NCBI RefSeq assembly: GCF_040436345.1
Contig: NC_133221.1
Span: forward strand, 2,235,618-2,299,617
Direction: 5' to 3'
From: Pagrus major
Taxonomy: Eukaryota; Chordata; Actinopteri; Spariformes; Sparidae
DNA length: 64,000 bases
Positions within the stretch are counted from its first letter, which is position 1; every line of letters begins with the position of its first letter. The notes beneath the pieces were generated by a model. The model was given only the letters and a program-made list of their open reading frames with translations, ran no database searches and was not told the DNA's origin. Below, piece by piece: positions 33,096 to 44,301 of this stretch. The position numbers and the translations under genes were made by a program.

Positions 33096-35293
33096 CCTGC
33101 AGCAATTAGGAGCAAACCTGTAGTGATTAGGAGCAAACCTGCAGTGATTAGGAGCAAACCTGCAGTATTAAGGCGCAAACCTGTAGTGATTAGGAGCAAA
33201 CCTGCAGTGATTAGGAGCAAACCTGTAGTGATAAGTAGCAAACCTGCAGTGATTAGTAGCAAACCTGTAGTGATTAGGAGCAAACCTGCAGTGATTAGGA
33301 GCAAACCTGCCGTATTAAGGAGCAAACCTGTAGTGATTAGGAGCAAACCTGCAGTATTAAGGAGCAAACCTGCAGTGATTAGGAGCAACCGGTAGTGATT
33401 AGGAGCAAACCTGCAGTATTAAGGAGCAAACCTGTAGTGATTAGGAGCAAACCTGCAGTGATTAGGAGCAAACCTGTAGTGATTAGGACCAAACCTGCAG
33501 TGATTAGGAGCAAACCTGTAGTGATTAGGAGCAACCTGTAGTGATTAGGACCAAACCTGTAGTGATTAGGAGCAAACCTGCAGTGATTAGGAGCAAACCT
33601 GTAGTATTAAGAAGCAAACCTGCAGTATTAAGGAGCAAACCTGCAGTGATTAGGAGCAAACCTGCAGTGATTAGTAGCAAACCTGCAGTGATTAGCAGCA
33701 AACCTGCAGTGATTAGGAGCAAACCTGTAGTGATTAGGAGCAAACCTGTAGTGATTAGGAGCAAACCTGCAGTGATTAAGAGCAAACCTGCAGTGATTAG
33801 GAGCAAACCTGTAGTGATTAGGAGCAAACCTGTAGTGATAAGTAGCAAACCTGCAGTGATTAGCAGCAAACCTGCAGTGATTAGGAGCAAACCTGTAGTG
33901 ATTAGGAGCAAACCTGCAGTATTAAGGAGCAAACCTGTAGTGATTAGGAGCAAACCTGCAGTGATTAGGAGCAAACCTGCCGTATTAAGGAGCAAACCTG
34001 TAGTGATTAGGAGCAAACCTGCAGTATTAAGGAGCAAACCTGCAGTATTAAGGAGCAAACCTGCAGTAATAAGGAGCAAACCTGCAGTATTAAGGAGCAA
34101 ACCTGCAGTGATTAGGAGCAAACCTGTAGTGATTAGGAGCAAACTTGCAGTATTAAGGAGCAAACCGCAGTGATTAGGAGCAAACCTGTAGTGATTAGGA
34201 GCAAACCTGCAGTATTAAGAAGCAAACCTGCAGTGATTAGGAGCAAACCTGTAGTATTAAGAAGCAAACCTGTAGTGATTAGGAGCAAACCTGCAGTATT
34301 AAGGAGCAAACCTGCAGTGATTAGGAGCAACCGGTAGTGATTAGGAGCAAACCTGCAGTATTAAGGAGCAAACCTGTAGTGATTAGGAGCAAACCTGCAG
34401 TATTAAGGAGCAAACCTGTAGTGATTAGGAGCAAACCTGCAGTGATTAGGAGCAAACCTGCAGTATTAAGGAGCAAACCTGCAGTATTAAGGAGCAAACC
34501 TGCAGTATTAAGGAGCAAACCTGCAGTGATTAGGAGCAACCGGTAGTGATTAGGAGCAAACCTGCAGTATTAAGGAGCAAACCTGTAGTGATTAGGAGCA
34601 AACCTGCAGTATTAAGGAGCAAACCTGTAGTGATTAGGAGCAAACCTGCAGTGATTAGGAGCAAACCTGCAGTATTAAGGAGCAAACCTGCAGTATTAAG
34701 GAGCAAACCTGCAGTAATAAGGAGCAAACCTGCAGTATTAAGGAGCAAACCTGCAGTGATTAGGAGCAAACCTGTAGTGATTAGGAGCAAACTTGCAGTA
34801 TTAAGGAGCAAACCGCAGTGATTAGGAGCAAACCTGTAGTGATTAGGAGCAAACCTGCAGTATTAAGAAGCAAACCTGCAGTGATTAGGAGCAAACCTGT
34901 AGTATTAAGAAGCAAACCTGTAGTGATTAGGAGCAAACCTGCAGTATTAAGGAGCAAACCTGCAGTGATTAGGAGCAACCTGTAGTGATTAGGAGCAAAC
35001 CTGCAGTATTAAGGAGCAAACCTGTAGTGATTAGGAGCAAACCTGCAGTGATTAGGAGCAAACCTGTAGTCATTAGGAGCAAACCTGCAGTATTAAGGAG
35101 CAAACCTGTAGTGATTAGGAGCAAACCTGCAGCATTAAGGAGCAAACCTGCAGTATAAAGAAGCAAACCTGCAGTATTGAGGAGCAAACCTGCAGCATTA
35201 AGAAGCAAACCTGCAGTACTAAGGAGCAAACCTACAGTGATTAGGAGCAAACCTGCAGTGATTAGGAGCAAACCTGTAGTACTAAGGAGCAAA
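33096..35293 (+). repeat. Expanded 21-bp minisatellite, about 105 units
   Basis: The unit is cctgcagtgattaggagcaa(a) or the variant cctgcagtattaaggagcaa(a), with t/c and g/a variants alternating. A few units are 20 bp (aaccggtag). Higher-order structure is visible: the segment at 34133-34330 recurs almost unchanged at 34781-34978 (648 bp apart), and the 20-bp variant units at 34330 and 34539 are 209 bp apart. Because 21 is a multiple of three, the array opens long meaningless frames on both strands. Confidence 0.97.
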
Positions 35294-37423
35294 CCTGCAC
35301 CGCTCACACATACAGCACTCAGATTATCTGTAGGTTCTGGATCTGTATTTGTTACTAACATGTCACTAATGTGTTGATCTGTTACTTCAATAAAAGTACT
35401 AATACCACACTGTAAATATACTCTGTTAAAAGTCCTGCAATTAAACTGTTACTGCAGTAAAAGTATGTAAGAATAATCAGGAACATGTGCTTAAAGTATG
35501 AAAAGTAAAAGTACTCAGTGTAGTAAAATGTTTAATTCTGGATTAATCTGCTGATTATTGTTTATGTTGATTAATCATTTAGGAAAGTGAGAAATGTGGT
35601 GACAGTGAGCCAGAGCCCAAAGTGACACCTTCATACTGTTTGTTTTGACTAACAAACAGTCTAAACCTCAACATTATTACAAATACATCAAAATTAGTAC
35701 AATTGTTTAAAGGAAAAGCATCAAATCGTCACATTTGTGAAGTTGGAGCCATGAAATGTTTTTACATGAAAAAGGACCAGAGTGATGTAGTGTAATATAA
35801 CCATAAGTAAGTAGTTAGTGGTTAATGACAACTGGTAATAAGTACCGAGATGTTAAAGAAGCTAATCAAAATGTGAAGGAATCATAAATGAATGGTTAAG
35901 ACATGTATTACTCTGCACTAGTTGATTGAACGTGCACCTGTTGGTCGGATTGATGATTAAACTACTGTATTGTGTTAACTTGGAGTGAAATGTAACCACA
36001 AATGTAAGAGTGAAATCATGTAACCAAATATACCACACTTTTATTATCTTTAAAAAATGCAGTACGAAGAATGATCAAAGCTAATGGGATATATTCAGAG
36101 GGAAACTTGTTTTTAAAAAAAGCTCAGGCCAGAGTCACTAAGAGCTGATGGTGTGTTCTGAGGAAAGTACCTGTTTTTTTAAATAACCAAACTCAGAGAG
36201 TAGAAGCAGAAGTAGAATCGGAAAAATACCCATCAGCAGAAGTGAGGAAGAGTAAGGATTGGTTGAGACCAAGAGGCCATGGGAGGATACTCCCAGTTTT
36301 TAGGCTTAAAACAAGACATCAAATGTATTAGATCAGATCAGTTGTTCATGGACATTGTCTGTGTATGATCTCAGCTCTTACTGCCGGCAATAAAAGCTTT
36401 ACCGCACTCAGCTTTGAGGACTTCTGGTGATTTTTGACTCCTGCTTTTTGGAAAACCTTCTGAACATCCAAGACTGAAGAAAAGTTGTTACACGACAGTG
36501 ATTTAAAGATGGTTCCCAGCTTATTTTCTATCAGTTGACTTACTGATTAATCAATTGTTTGATTAATAAAGTGGTGGATGTAACATAACTCTATAACATA
36601 CTGTACGTTTGTATTTCTGTGAAAAAATGAGACTAAAAAAAACATGATTTCAGTCTGTGAGACAATGTAAAGTTAGTAACCTCAAGGAAATACAGAGCAG
36701 TTCACAAGTTTAAGTTTCATTCTGATGCTCAAACATTCTCGTGTCTCTTCCTCTTTTTCTCTGTCAGTCTCAGGAGGAAAGTGAAATGCAGGGTGGAAGT
36801 AACTAATTATATCCAGAGGTGGTAAAAGTACACACAAGTATCTGTACTCCAGTAGAAGTTCAGATACTTGGTAAAAGTAGAAGTACTGATTCAATTTGTT
36901 TACTCCAGTAAAAGTAATAGAGTACAGGCTCTGAAATGTACTCAGAGTATCAAAGTCTCCCTCTGAAGGACATTTGTGGTCAAAGCTAACTGAAGCTCAC
37001 GTCATATTAATATAATTCAAAGACTATTAAAGTTAAAGGTAGAGTCAGTAGGATTTGTCCCAGCTGTTCCTGAACGCACCACAAAGATAGTTGATTGTTG
37101 AGTCTCATTCCCAGGACGTCAAATAGCCACATGTTGGGTTGGTAAAGCGTCCCGAGCAGCAACAAAGTGAGAAAATAAGAAACTCTCTGCAGATACGAGA
37201 CACTAACACGTCTTTTCTCCCCCTTCCAGCTTCCCTCTCTGTCTGTTTACGTCTTCTTACGTCTTTTACGTCTTTGTTTCGTCTCGCTGCGTCTGCCGTG
37301 CGTGATGTGCTCTGAAAAATAATCCATAATTCACCTCTAGTCAAAATCAGAATCAGAATTCCTTCATTAGTCCTGCAAACTGTACTTTTATGAATCATTT
37401 TTCAAGTCAGTTTTACTCATACT
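35294..37423. other. Intergenic, copy B right part, no gene seen
   Basis: Collinear with 7181-8941. It has an extra ~290 bp at 36610-36895 that includes a fish dispersed repeat of the 'gtaaaagtagaagtact' type. Confidence 0.5.
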
Positions 37424-38754
37424 TGTCATGCAACATTAATAGGGAGTTTGGGGTTAAATTCAGCTATCAATAATAATTAATGATTATCATAATTATTAAT
37501 TATGATAAATATTAAGATCCAATTTACATTAGATCACCTCGGGGGAACCGACCTTGAAGAAGGGAAAAGATAGCCAATTCACCAAAGTAGTTTCAGAAAA
37601 AGGTAGCCTACTAAACTGTTTGTAACTCTGATTAATAATTAACTTAATAACTACAACCAGTATTACCATAACAGCTAGTTATGGTCGAGTCCTTGACAGA
37701 GTAGAGGTTGGCAACATTCCCTCTTGTACAATATTAAATAGACAGCATGAAGGCTCAAAAGTCTTTTATTTAACACAAAGATGAAAACACACAATCTAAC
37801 TAACATGTACTATATACAAGTGGGGGGGGGGGGGGGGTCTGGAAGAGCAAAGAAATAATGGTGGTTCTCGCATCATGTGCTCACTGATATCACATGTTGG
37901 TGTGATACACTGACGTGATGCCAGGTTAGAGAAGATGGTTAGTTGCATGCAAAGACCCTGAGTATGTGTGAAGCATCACTCAACTATCGTCAAATTAGCC
38001 ATGTAGCAAAACAAACTACCAATAACCTGACCTGAGATCACAATAACACCAAAACAGTGAACAAACACATAGATTGAACACATGTGCATCACATCAACCA
38101 GAGTTTAAAGTCATGTGCTTAGCCATGCTATGCTATGCTGTGTGCTATCTAGGCTCACGTCAACGTTACCAGTCTTTGAAGAAAAGGTGCTGGTTGTTCC
38201 TTGGCTGATGAGCCAAGCAGGAGAAGGTTGTTATTCCAATGTTGAATATGCTGTTCTTGCTGTGCAAAGTCTGATGAAAGACAGCATGTGGAGGAAACTG
38301 GTCGCTCCTTTTCTTTGCAAGGATAGCAGCTTGGTGCTAACTTGCTTGGTGTTCCTTGGATTGTGTAGGTAGCTGGTAAACTTTGCGTTGCAGCTGCTGG
38401 CGCTAACTAAGCTGGAATACTAGCAGGACCTCACGTCGCAGCTGTGAGGAGAAGTTCTTTGGGCCTGCTGCAAATGCAGCTAGCAACTCTCAGCAGCTGT
38501 TAGGCCCAGAAGAAGAGATCTTGAGGGCAGGCAGCCCCATGGGGAGAGAGGTGGAGAAGAGAGGGAACAAAGGAAGGAGCTGGAGTTTTTGTGTGCTGTC
38601 TGTCACCCTGACCAATGGTAGATCAAAGCTGAATTTTCACCTGGGTGTGAAGACGGGAGAATTCTGGGAAACTGAGTTGAGTTCAGAGTCCATTTTGAAA
38701 TCCACAGTGAACGACTTCATCTGTGGGTCCCAACATACTTAAGTATGCATGACA
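37424..38754 (-). mobile_element. LTR-like element with 9-bp inverted ends
   Basis: The segment starts TGTCATGCA and ends TGCATGACA, a perfect 9-bp inversion with TG...CA ends, 1331 bp long. On the minus strand AATAAAAG occurs near 37770, consistent with LTR orientation. No target-site duplication is evident, so the boundaries may be off. A run of 16 G lies at 37822-37837. No gene is seen inside, and the element is absent from copy A. Confidence 0.4.
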
Positions 38755-39641
38755 CCATGTAATGTCCTTAGTTGCTTTTGAAATCATAATTCTGAGCACA
38801 ATTTGAATTCATATTTAAACCTTTCATCTGCATTTCTGTAGCCAATAATGTTATATGGTCACAAACAAGCCAGCGAAAACCCTGATATACAGACACTAAA
38901 TAAAAAAACACTAAATTGTGCAGCAGGTTTGGAGCAGAGACCACCACCACTGAGCAGAACAGAGCAGGAGTTCATTTAGACTGAACAGAAACCTCTTTGA
39001 TTGAATGTCTGAAACTGATCATACAAGAAGAATACTTCTTCTACGTTCTTTTACTTAAATATCATTTTAATTTTTGCCTAGTTTCAGTCATTAATTCTTT
39101 TTTTTCTCCCGAAAATATTCTTTTTTAATTTTTAAATGAAGGAACTGAGCAAAACTTTTGTTTTCCCCACCAGATCAAGTCACAAACACAGGAGAGAAAA
39201 TAATTAAGATCAGAATATCACTGTTACCCTTAACAGCCTGAAGAAGTGTATCTGCATTCTCACTCTACAGGATACTGTGGGTAATTACACTTGTACAATC
39301 AACTGCAATCCAATACAGCAGCTCTGCCATAAATTCTACCGTTGCAGTCTGAAATGGCTGCCGTCTTTATTTCTCAGCTGCAGAGACTTGTTGCTGTATC
39401 CGTGTCACAGTTCACGCCTCTCTTGAAAAAAGTGTTATACCCCCAGATGTCTCAGTTCCCCTTGGTACTTCTTCATTCCTTTAACTAATTTATTTAAAAA
39501 CAGGAAACAAAAAGGGAAAGTACGAAGCAAGAAGTACACAGTTAAATTAAAGCAACATCAGCTTTTTTTTTGATCAGACAGACAGAGTGAAAGGAGTGAA
39601 GTGACAGAGACGGTTTTGTCTCCATCAGGATCAAACTCAGA
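38755..39641. other. Upstream region of the CD300-like gene
   Basis: No TATA motif is evident. A stretch at 39208-39390 can be read as a degraded Ig-like strand pattern (ITVTLNSLKK...GNYTCTIN), but this is weak. From about 39550 the sequence matches copy A upstream of its orphan exon. Confidence 0.4.
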
Positions 39642-42600
39642 ATGAAGATCCACCACGTTCTGTTCTTCTGCTTCATCTCAGGTGAGGACTGATGACCTGA
39701 CTGTCTCTTTAAAGCAGCACCACACACTGCTTTGGGACATTTTATTTGTTAATGTGGCTAAATGTTTGATGACACATGTTTTACAGTTGCTGTATTCTAC
39801 CACAATTTAATTCTAACTAAATATTCAGCAGCCATTTTTTGTTGTTGCTCCAGCTGATACAGAAATGATCATCTGTGTTCTGTGTTCATCTTTCCAACAG
39901 CTCTGTGTGGAGACACTGGGCTCGTCAGTGCAAAACTCAACATTTTCACAGGAGCTGAGGGAGGAAGTGGTTCAATGTTGTGCTACCTGTCTCCTAAAAA
40001 CATTAAGTTCTTCTGTAAAGAAGAATGTAAAGCAGAAGATATTCTCATTAAAACAGAAGATGTCAGAGCTCAGAATGGCAGATTCAGCACTGAATATAAA
40101 GTAGAATCTTCTGGAAGAGGAGTTCTGACTGTGACCATCACAGATCTGACCAAGTCTGACGCAGGACGGTACAGGTGTGGTTCGGGCACAGATTTGGTTC
40201 CAGACTCATACTCGGACTTTGAGATCAGAGTTTCTGATGGTGAGTTTCTACTGAAAGTCTTTAAACCTGATTTATTTAGTGAATTCAGTGATGTAGGAAT
40301 ATTTCTTTTATCTACATATGAAAACAATAGAATATATAATTTGTGTTTGTTTGATAAAAGATAAGAAAAACCTTGTGACGGAAAGCAGGAAAATTATTTA
40401 AAAAAGGAATCAATGATTTATTAACTTTTTAAGACATTTGTGATTTGTAGTTCTGGACGATATTAATAAAAGATTTAATCAGATTATGGGAAGAATTGTA
40501 GTTATTTATGTTGTATGAACTTTCGGAGCAGCTGTCAGTGATGATCTGTGTTCATGTGAAGCAAGAAATACTGAGATCAGACTGCAGCATTTCACAGACA
40601 GTAACTGTTGACTTTGCTTTTCAGCAGAACTGCCAGGTGGAAACACTCGTTTTGTCCGTACAGATACTGAAGGAGAGAATATCACAGTGGGATGCCTCGA
40701 TACTGTTCAGAGTAAACAGAAGTTCCTGTGTAAGGACAAATGTGAAACAGAAGAGGACATTATCATTGCGACTGATGGCAACAGAGCTCAGAGTGGCAGA
40801 TACAGCATTGAATATAAAGAAGGATCTACATTTGGACTGCATGTAACCATCACACAGGCAAACACATCAGACACAGGATGGTACAAGTGTGGCTACGGTA
40901 GAGCTTTGTCTCCAGATTCATCCTACCCATTCCTGATCCTCGTCATTCCTGGTGAGTTTATATTAAAATCATGAGCTCTTCATAATCTATCTTCACTTTA
41001 AATATTCATAAACATTTACTGTAATATGTTATTTAATTCTGCCATTTGTCGTGTGCATTTGCTTGATTGAAACTGTCAATATGATCTGTTTCTATGTTCC
41101 TGCCAACATCAGACCCGTCAGCCTCCAGGGCAACACAGAGTTTCACGCCTCCATCAGTTTTTCCTGTAACCACCAGCCAGGGAACAGGTGCACTACACTT
41201 CATTAACTATCAAGTTCATGTCTAATGCTAAACTCTTTGTTATCATGACAGGAGCATGTAGAGGATGTAGGATGTCTCCATGATGCAAAACACTCTCAGT
41301 TTTATACATAATGTAAAACATAATCTTCTCTTTTTCACATAACATAGATACAGAAGAGTATTAGGACTCAGGGGTGAGAAATAAATGAGAGGAGGACGTT
41401 TTTTTTTCATTATGCACTTCAAGAAAAAAGTCGAAATACAGTTTCGTGCAGCCTCCTCTTCCAAGCTCGTGTGGTTTTTTGCTTCTGAACAGACGCAGTT
41501 TGCAGCACAATCTCTTCAAAGTCCTCGTGCTGACGACTACACTGTGTTTATGAGCTCAAAGAGAAATAATGTCTTTGTTACTAAATATGATGAAAACATG
41601 ACAAGGCATTTTGTTGAGTTGTCATGTGATCTGTTTGATGTCGTCTCAAAAGGTCGACTTAAATCTTGAAATGTCGACTTTATTCTCCACATACCTACTT
41701 TTTTCTTGAAGTGCATAATGACCCCTGGCCCTGATACTGTTCCGATAACGTGGACGATGTAAAACAAGTAAACGCATTCATTTATTTTTATTTATCTTAT
41801 TTGATCAGGCCAAAGTATTTTTCTCATTTAGTTCCTTAAAAGCAACTTCTCCTTTTTTAACCCTGTTCCTCTGCCTCCTCTCGTCCTCCATCTCTCACCC
41901 AGTGTTCCTCGTTCCTCTGGTTGTCTGTGTGATCGTTATCGTCGTGCTCTCGACTGCTGTTCTGCTGCTCGTCTACAAACTGAAGACAAAAAGGAGCTCA
42001 GGCGGCAGCAACCTGGAGGTGACTTCCTTTAACTCATTCTGTCTCTCTTTAGTACCGCCAAAGGTTTAAATGCATCAACTGCACATCTGTCTCTGCCGGT
42101 GTCGATACAGTCTGTAAAAATCAGGTTTCTGTCTCTGGACATCGCCATATTAGCAGCGACGCCATCTAATCCAAAAAACTTTGACTTTAAATGGATGAAT
42201 GCACAGTGACAGAACTATGATGTTTGGCTGTTCATAGTCAAAAAAAATTGATTGATTGATTTACAATATTTATACAGCCCACAGACAGTCACATCAATAT
42301 GTTTATTTCAACAAGTGAAATTCACTAAGCCTGATTACTGAAACATGCCCACGTAGCTTGAATCTACCAAGCTAGTTAAAGCTAACAAGCAAGTTATGTT
42401 GCCTGGTGTATTCACGGGATCATTTTTGTTTGACTGTGGGTTTATTTGCCCCAAACAGCCAGAATACCACACTGTGTGTTCAGTTTAGTCTCCGACTAAA
42501 GTCAGCTCACGCAGAGACTCTGTATCTTTCTGTTGTCCTCCAGTGTCTCCTCGTTTTCTTTTTTATCTCCTCTCTGTATGTTCATAAAGTAAAGTAGAGT

Positions 42601-43938
42601 TCCCCTCCATTCAACAGCAAATAAGAGAGAATTATGGAAGATTACAGGTTGGGAAGAGAAAGCGAAGATAAATCCACTTTTAAAGCCAAAAGTTTAAAAA
42701 CAACAACTCTGTGCTCTCCTTGACTCTGGGTGTTTATTCCTCCAGAGCTCACCGGCTCCAGCAGCTGTCTGCAGGTTAACGCTAACAGAGTTGCTCGTTA
42801 ATCCACAAAAAAAACAACCTCTATCCCTTTTATTATTTTTCTGATATTTGCATGAAAAATTCTCCAAAAGGCGCAAAAACCACAAACACAGCTGTGATGT
42901 CAGGATCAGTGACTGGAATTAGCTGAGGTGAAGCCCAGCAGACGCCCACTCAACAAATTATGTGTAACTTTAAGCCTAAAAATCATTTTATCTCCCCAAA
43001 CAGATGTCATTAATGGGGAAGTTAGCTATTACCAGAGCCAGCATATTACCAGAGTAACGGCTTACTCTAGCTGCCATTAGCTAGTTAGCTCAGTTAGCAG
43101 TGCAGCTAGCAGTCCCGACTGGGAGGTTGGGGGCTGAGGGAGTGTTGGTGTTTACATCACTAGTAGAACATCTGGACGAGGGCGGGCCATGGCTAGCTGG
43201 TTAGCATGCTAACTTCAGTAGATATCTTTGCAAGACAATACATAAACATCATAATGTCAGAATTGCTATTTTCTCACATTCTGCCGATAATTTTAGTTCA
43301 TTTTTGAATTTCTGACATATAGCCTCTTTAAAGGACTAGTTTGTACAATAGTCAATTTTTTGAGTCTCATTCCCAACTCATCAAATACTGATGATCTACC
43401 AACCCAGAGCGCCAGTGGTTGACGATTTGGAAAATAACTCTGAACAATCAGCTTTCTCACAAATTGGACTTTGAACATGGGGTCTTATTGGGACTGACTC
43501 ACTTTTGGAGCCTGCAACAAGTGGCCATTCGAGGAACTGTGTTCTATATTCTGTTTTTCATTTTACACACCAACATCCACCATAAACATTAAAAAAATGT
43601 AAACAAGTATTATAAATTCATATTATTATTTAAAAGTTAAGGATATATGGCATATAATCATTGTATTAAATGTATACATGTTAATAATTAATATAATTAA
43701 ATAAAGCCATAAATGTTTTCATAAATAAACACACGTACGTCATTTTAGTTATTATATTCCTGTTGTGTTGTTGGTATTCTTGATTGTATACCTGGCAAAT
43801 AAACAGTTGCTTTTACATTTTCAGTGTCTCACCCATGAGAACCGTCCTCCAGGCTGCACAGGCGAGGAATCCATCTACGAGAACGTCAGTCCAGGCAGCA
43901 AGGATCAGAACCAGACCTACTGTACACAACAGCTATGA
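39642..43938 (+). CDS. CD300/CMRF35-like two-Ig-domain receptor
   Basis: Six phased exons give 336 aa: 39642-39681 (signal peptide MKIHHVLFFCFIS), 39901-40239 (Ig-V 1), 40625-40951 (Ig-V 2), 41113-41187 (stalk), 41903-42018 (transmembrane, VIVIVVLSTAVLLLVY, then basic KLKTKR), 43825-43938 (tail, TGA stop). Both Ig domains keep the F-strand DxGxYxC pattern (SDAGRYRCG, SDTGWYKCG) and the extra cysteines (FFCKEEC, FLCKDKC) of the CD300/pIgR-like family. The tail has SIYENV, which fits an ITIM ([SILV]xYxx[ILV]), and a second tyrosine (TYCTQQ). A surface receptor on myeloid-type cells, possibly inhibitory, is inferred from the family. The ligand is unknown. A 313-bp MITE lies in intron 4. Its first exon was duplicated to 9604. 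Confidence 0.88.
41408..41720. mobile_element. MITE with perfect 24-bp inverted termini
   Basis: The left end, cattatgcacttcaagaaaa..., and the right end are perfect 24-bp reverse complements (41408-41431 and 41697-41720). It is non-coding. It sits in the intron before the transmembrane exon of the CD300-like gene. No clear target duplication was found. Confidence 0.85.
42600..43000. repeat. Dispersed repeat in an intron of the CD300-like gene
   Basis: Similar to 54360-54740 in an NLR intron; both share 'gggtgtttattcct', 'ccggctccag' and 'agtgactggaattagctgag'. It is a dispersed element family of unknown type. Confidence 0.6.
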
Positions 43939-44295
43939 GCTGCTCTGAACTCGGACCTGGATTCTGTTGATCAAGACCAAACCTGCAGAGTCTGTATTTT
44001 GTATTTTACAGCTTATAATGTGCTGGCAATGTTTCATTTTATTGCTTTTTTTTATTGGATAATATTCAGTTGTATTTTGTAATGAAATCCAAGAGAAACC
44101 AGATTTTGTCTGTTATTTCTGAATGTAATTTTGAAGTATTTTTATCTGTCACTCTTCATTTAGATTATATTATATTCAGCTTTTCCAAACATTTTATGTA
44201 GTAAAGTCAAATTGATGAAACAGCGCCCCTCTGGAGTTTAATGGGTGGTAAAAGTCAGTTAATCTATGTGGTGAAAGATGGTACTACACCTTTAC

Positions 44296-44301
44296 AATAA
44301 A
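44296..44301 (+). terminator. Candidate polyadenylation signal, CD300-like gene
   Basis: AATAAA lies 358 bp after the TGA stop, within AT-rich 3' sequence. Confidence 0.5.

Larger units (their letters stand above)
29193..37315 (+). repeat. Segmental duplication, copy B
   Basis: This is the direct-orientation partner of 1-8941. It holds the empty Rex3 site at about 32494-32505 and the expanded minisatellite. The same LTR, gypsy and Tc1 junctions occur in both copies, so those insertions predate the duplication. Confidence 0.93.

Noticed and set aside
33096..35293. CRISPR-like array
   Set aside because: Direct repeats without unique spacers, in a vertebrate genome. It is a minisatellite.
33056..35377. 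Long LLLITAG / IRSKPAV repeat ORFs on both strands
   Set aside because: They are a by-product of the 21-bp minisatellite, whose unit length is a multiple of three and lacks stops in some frames. No start context, splice sites or conservation signal.
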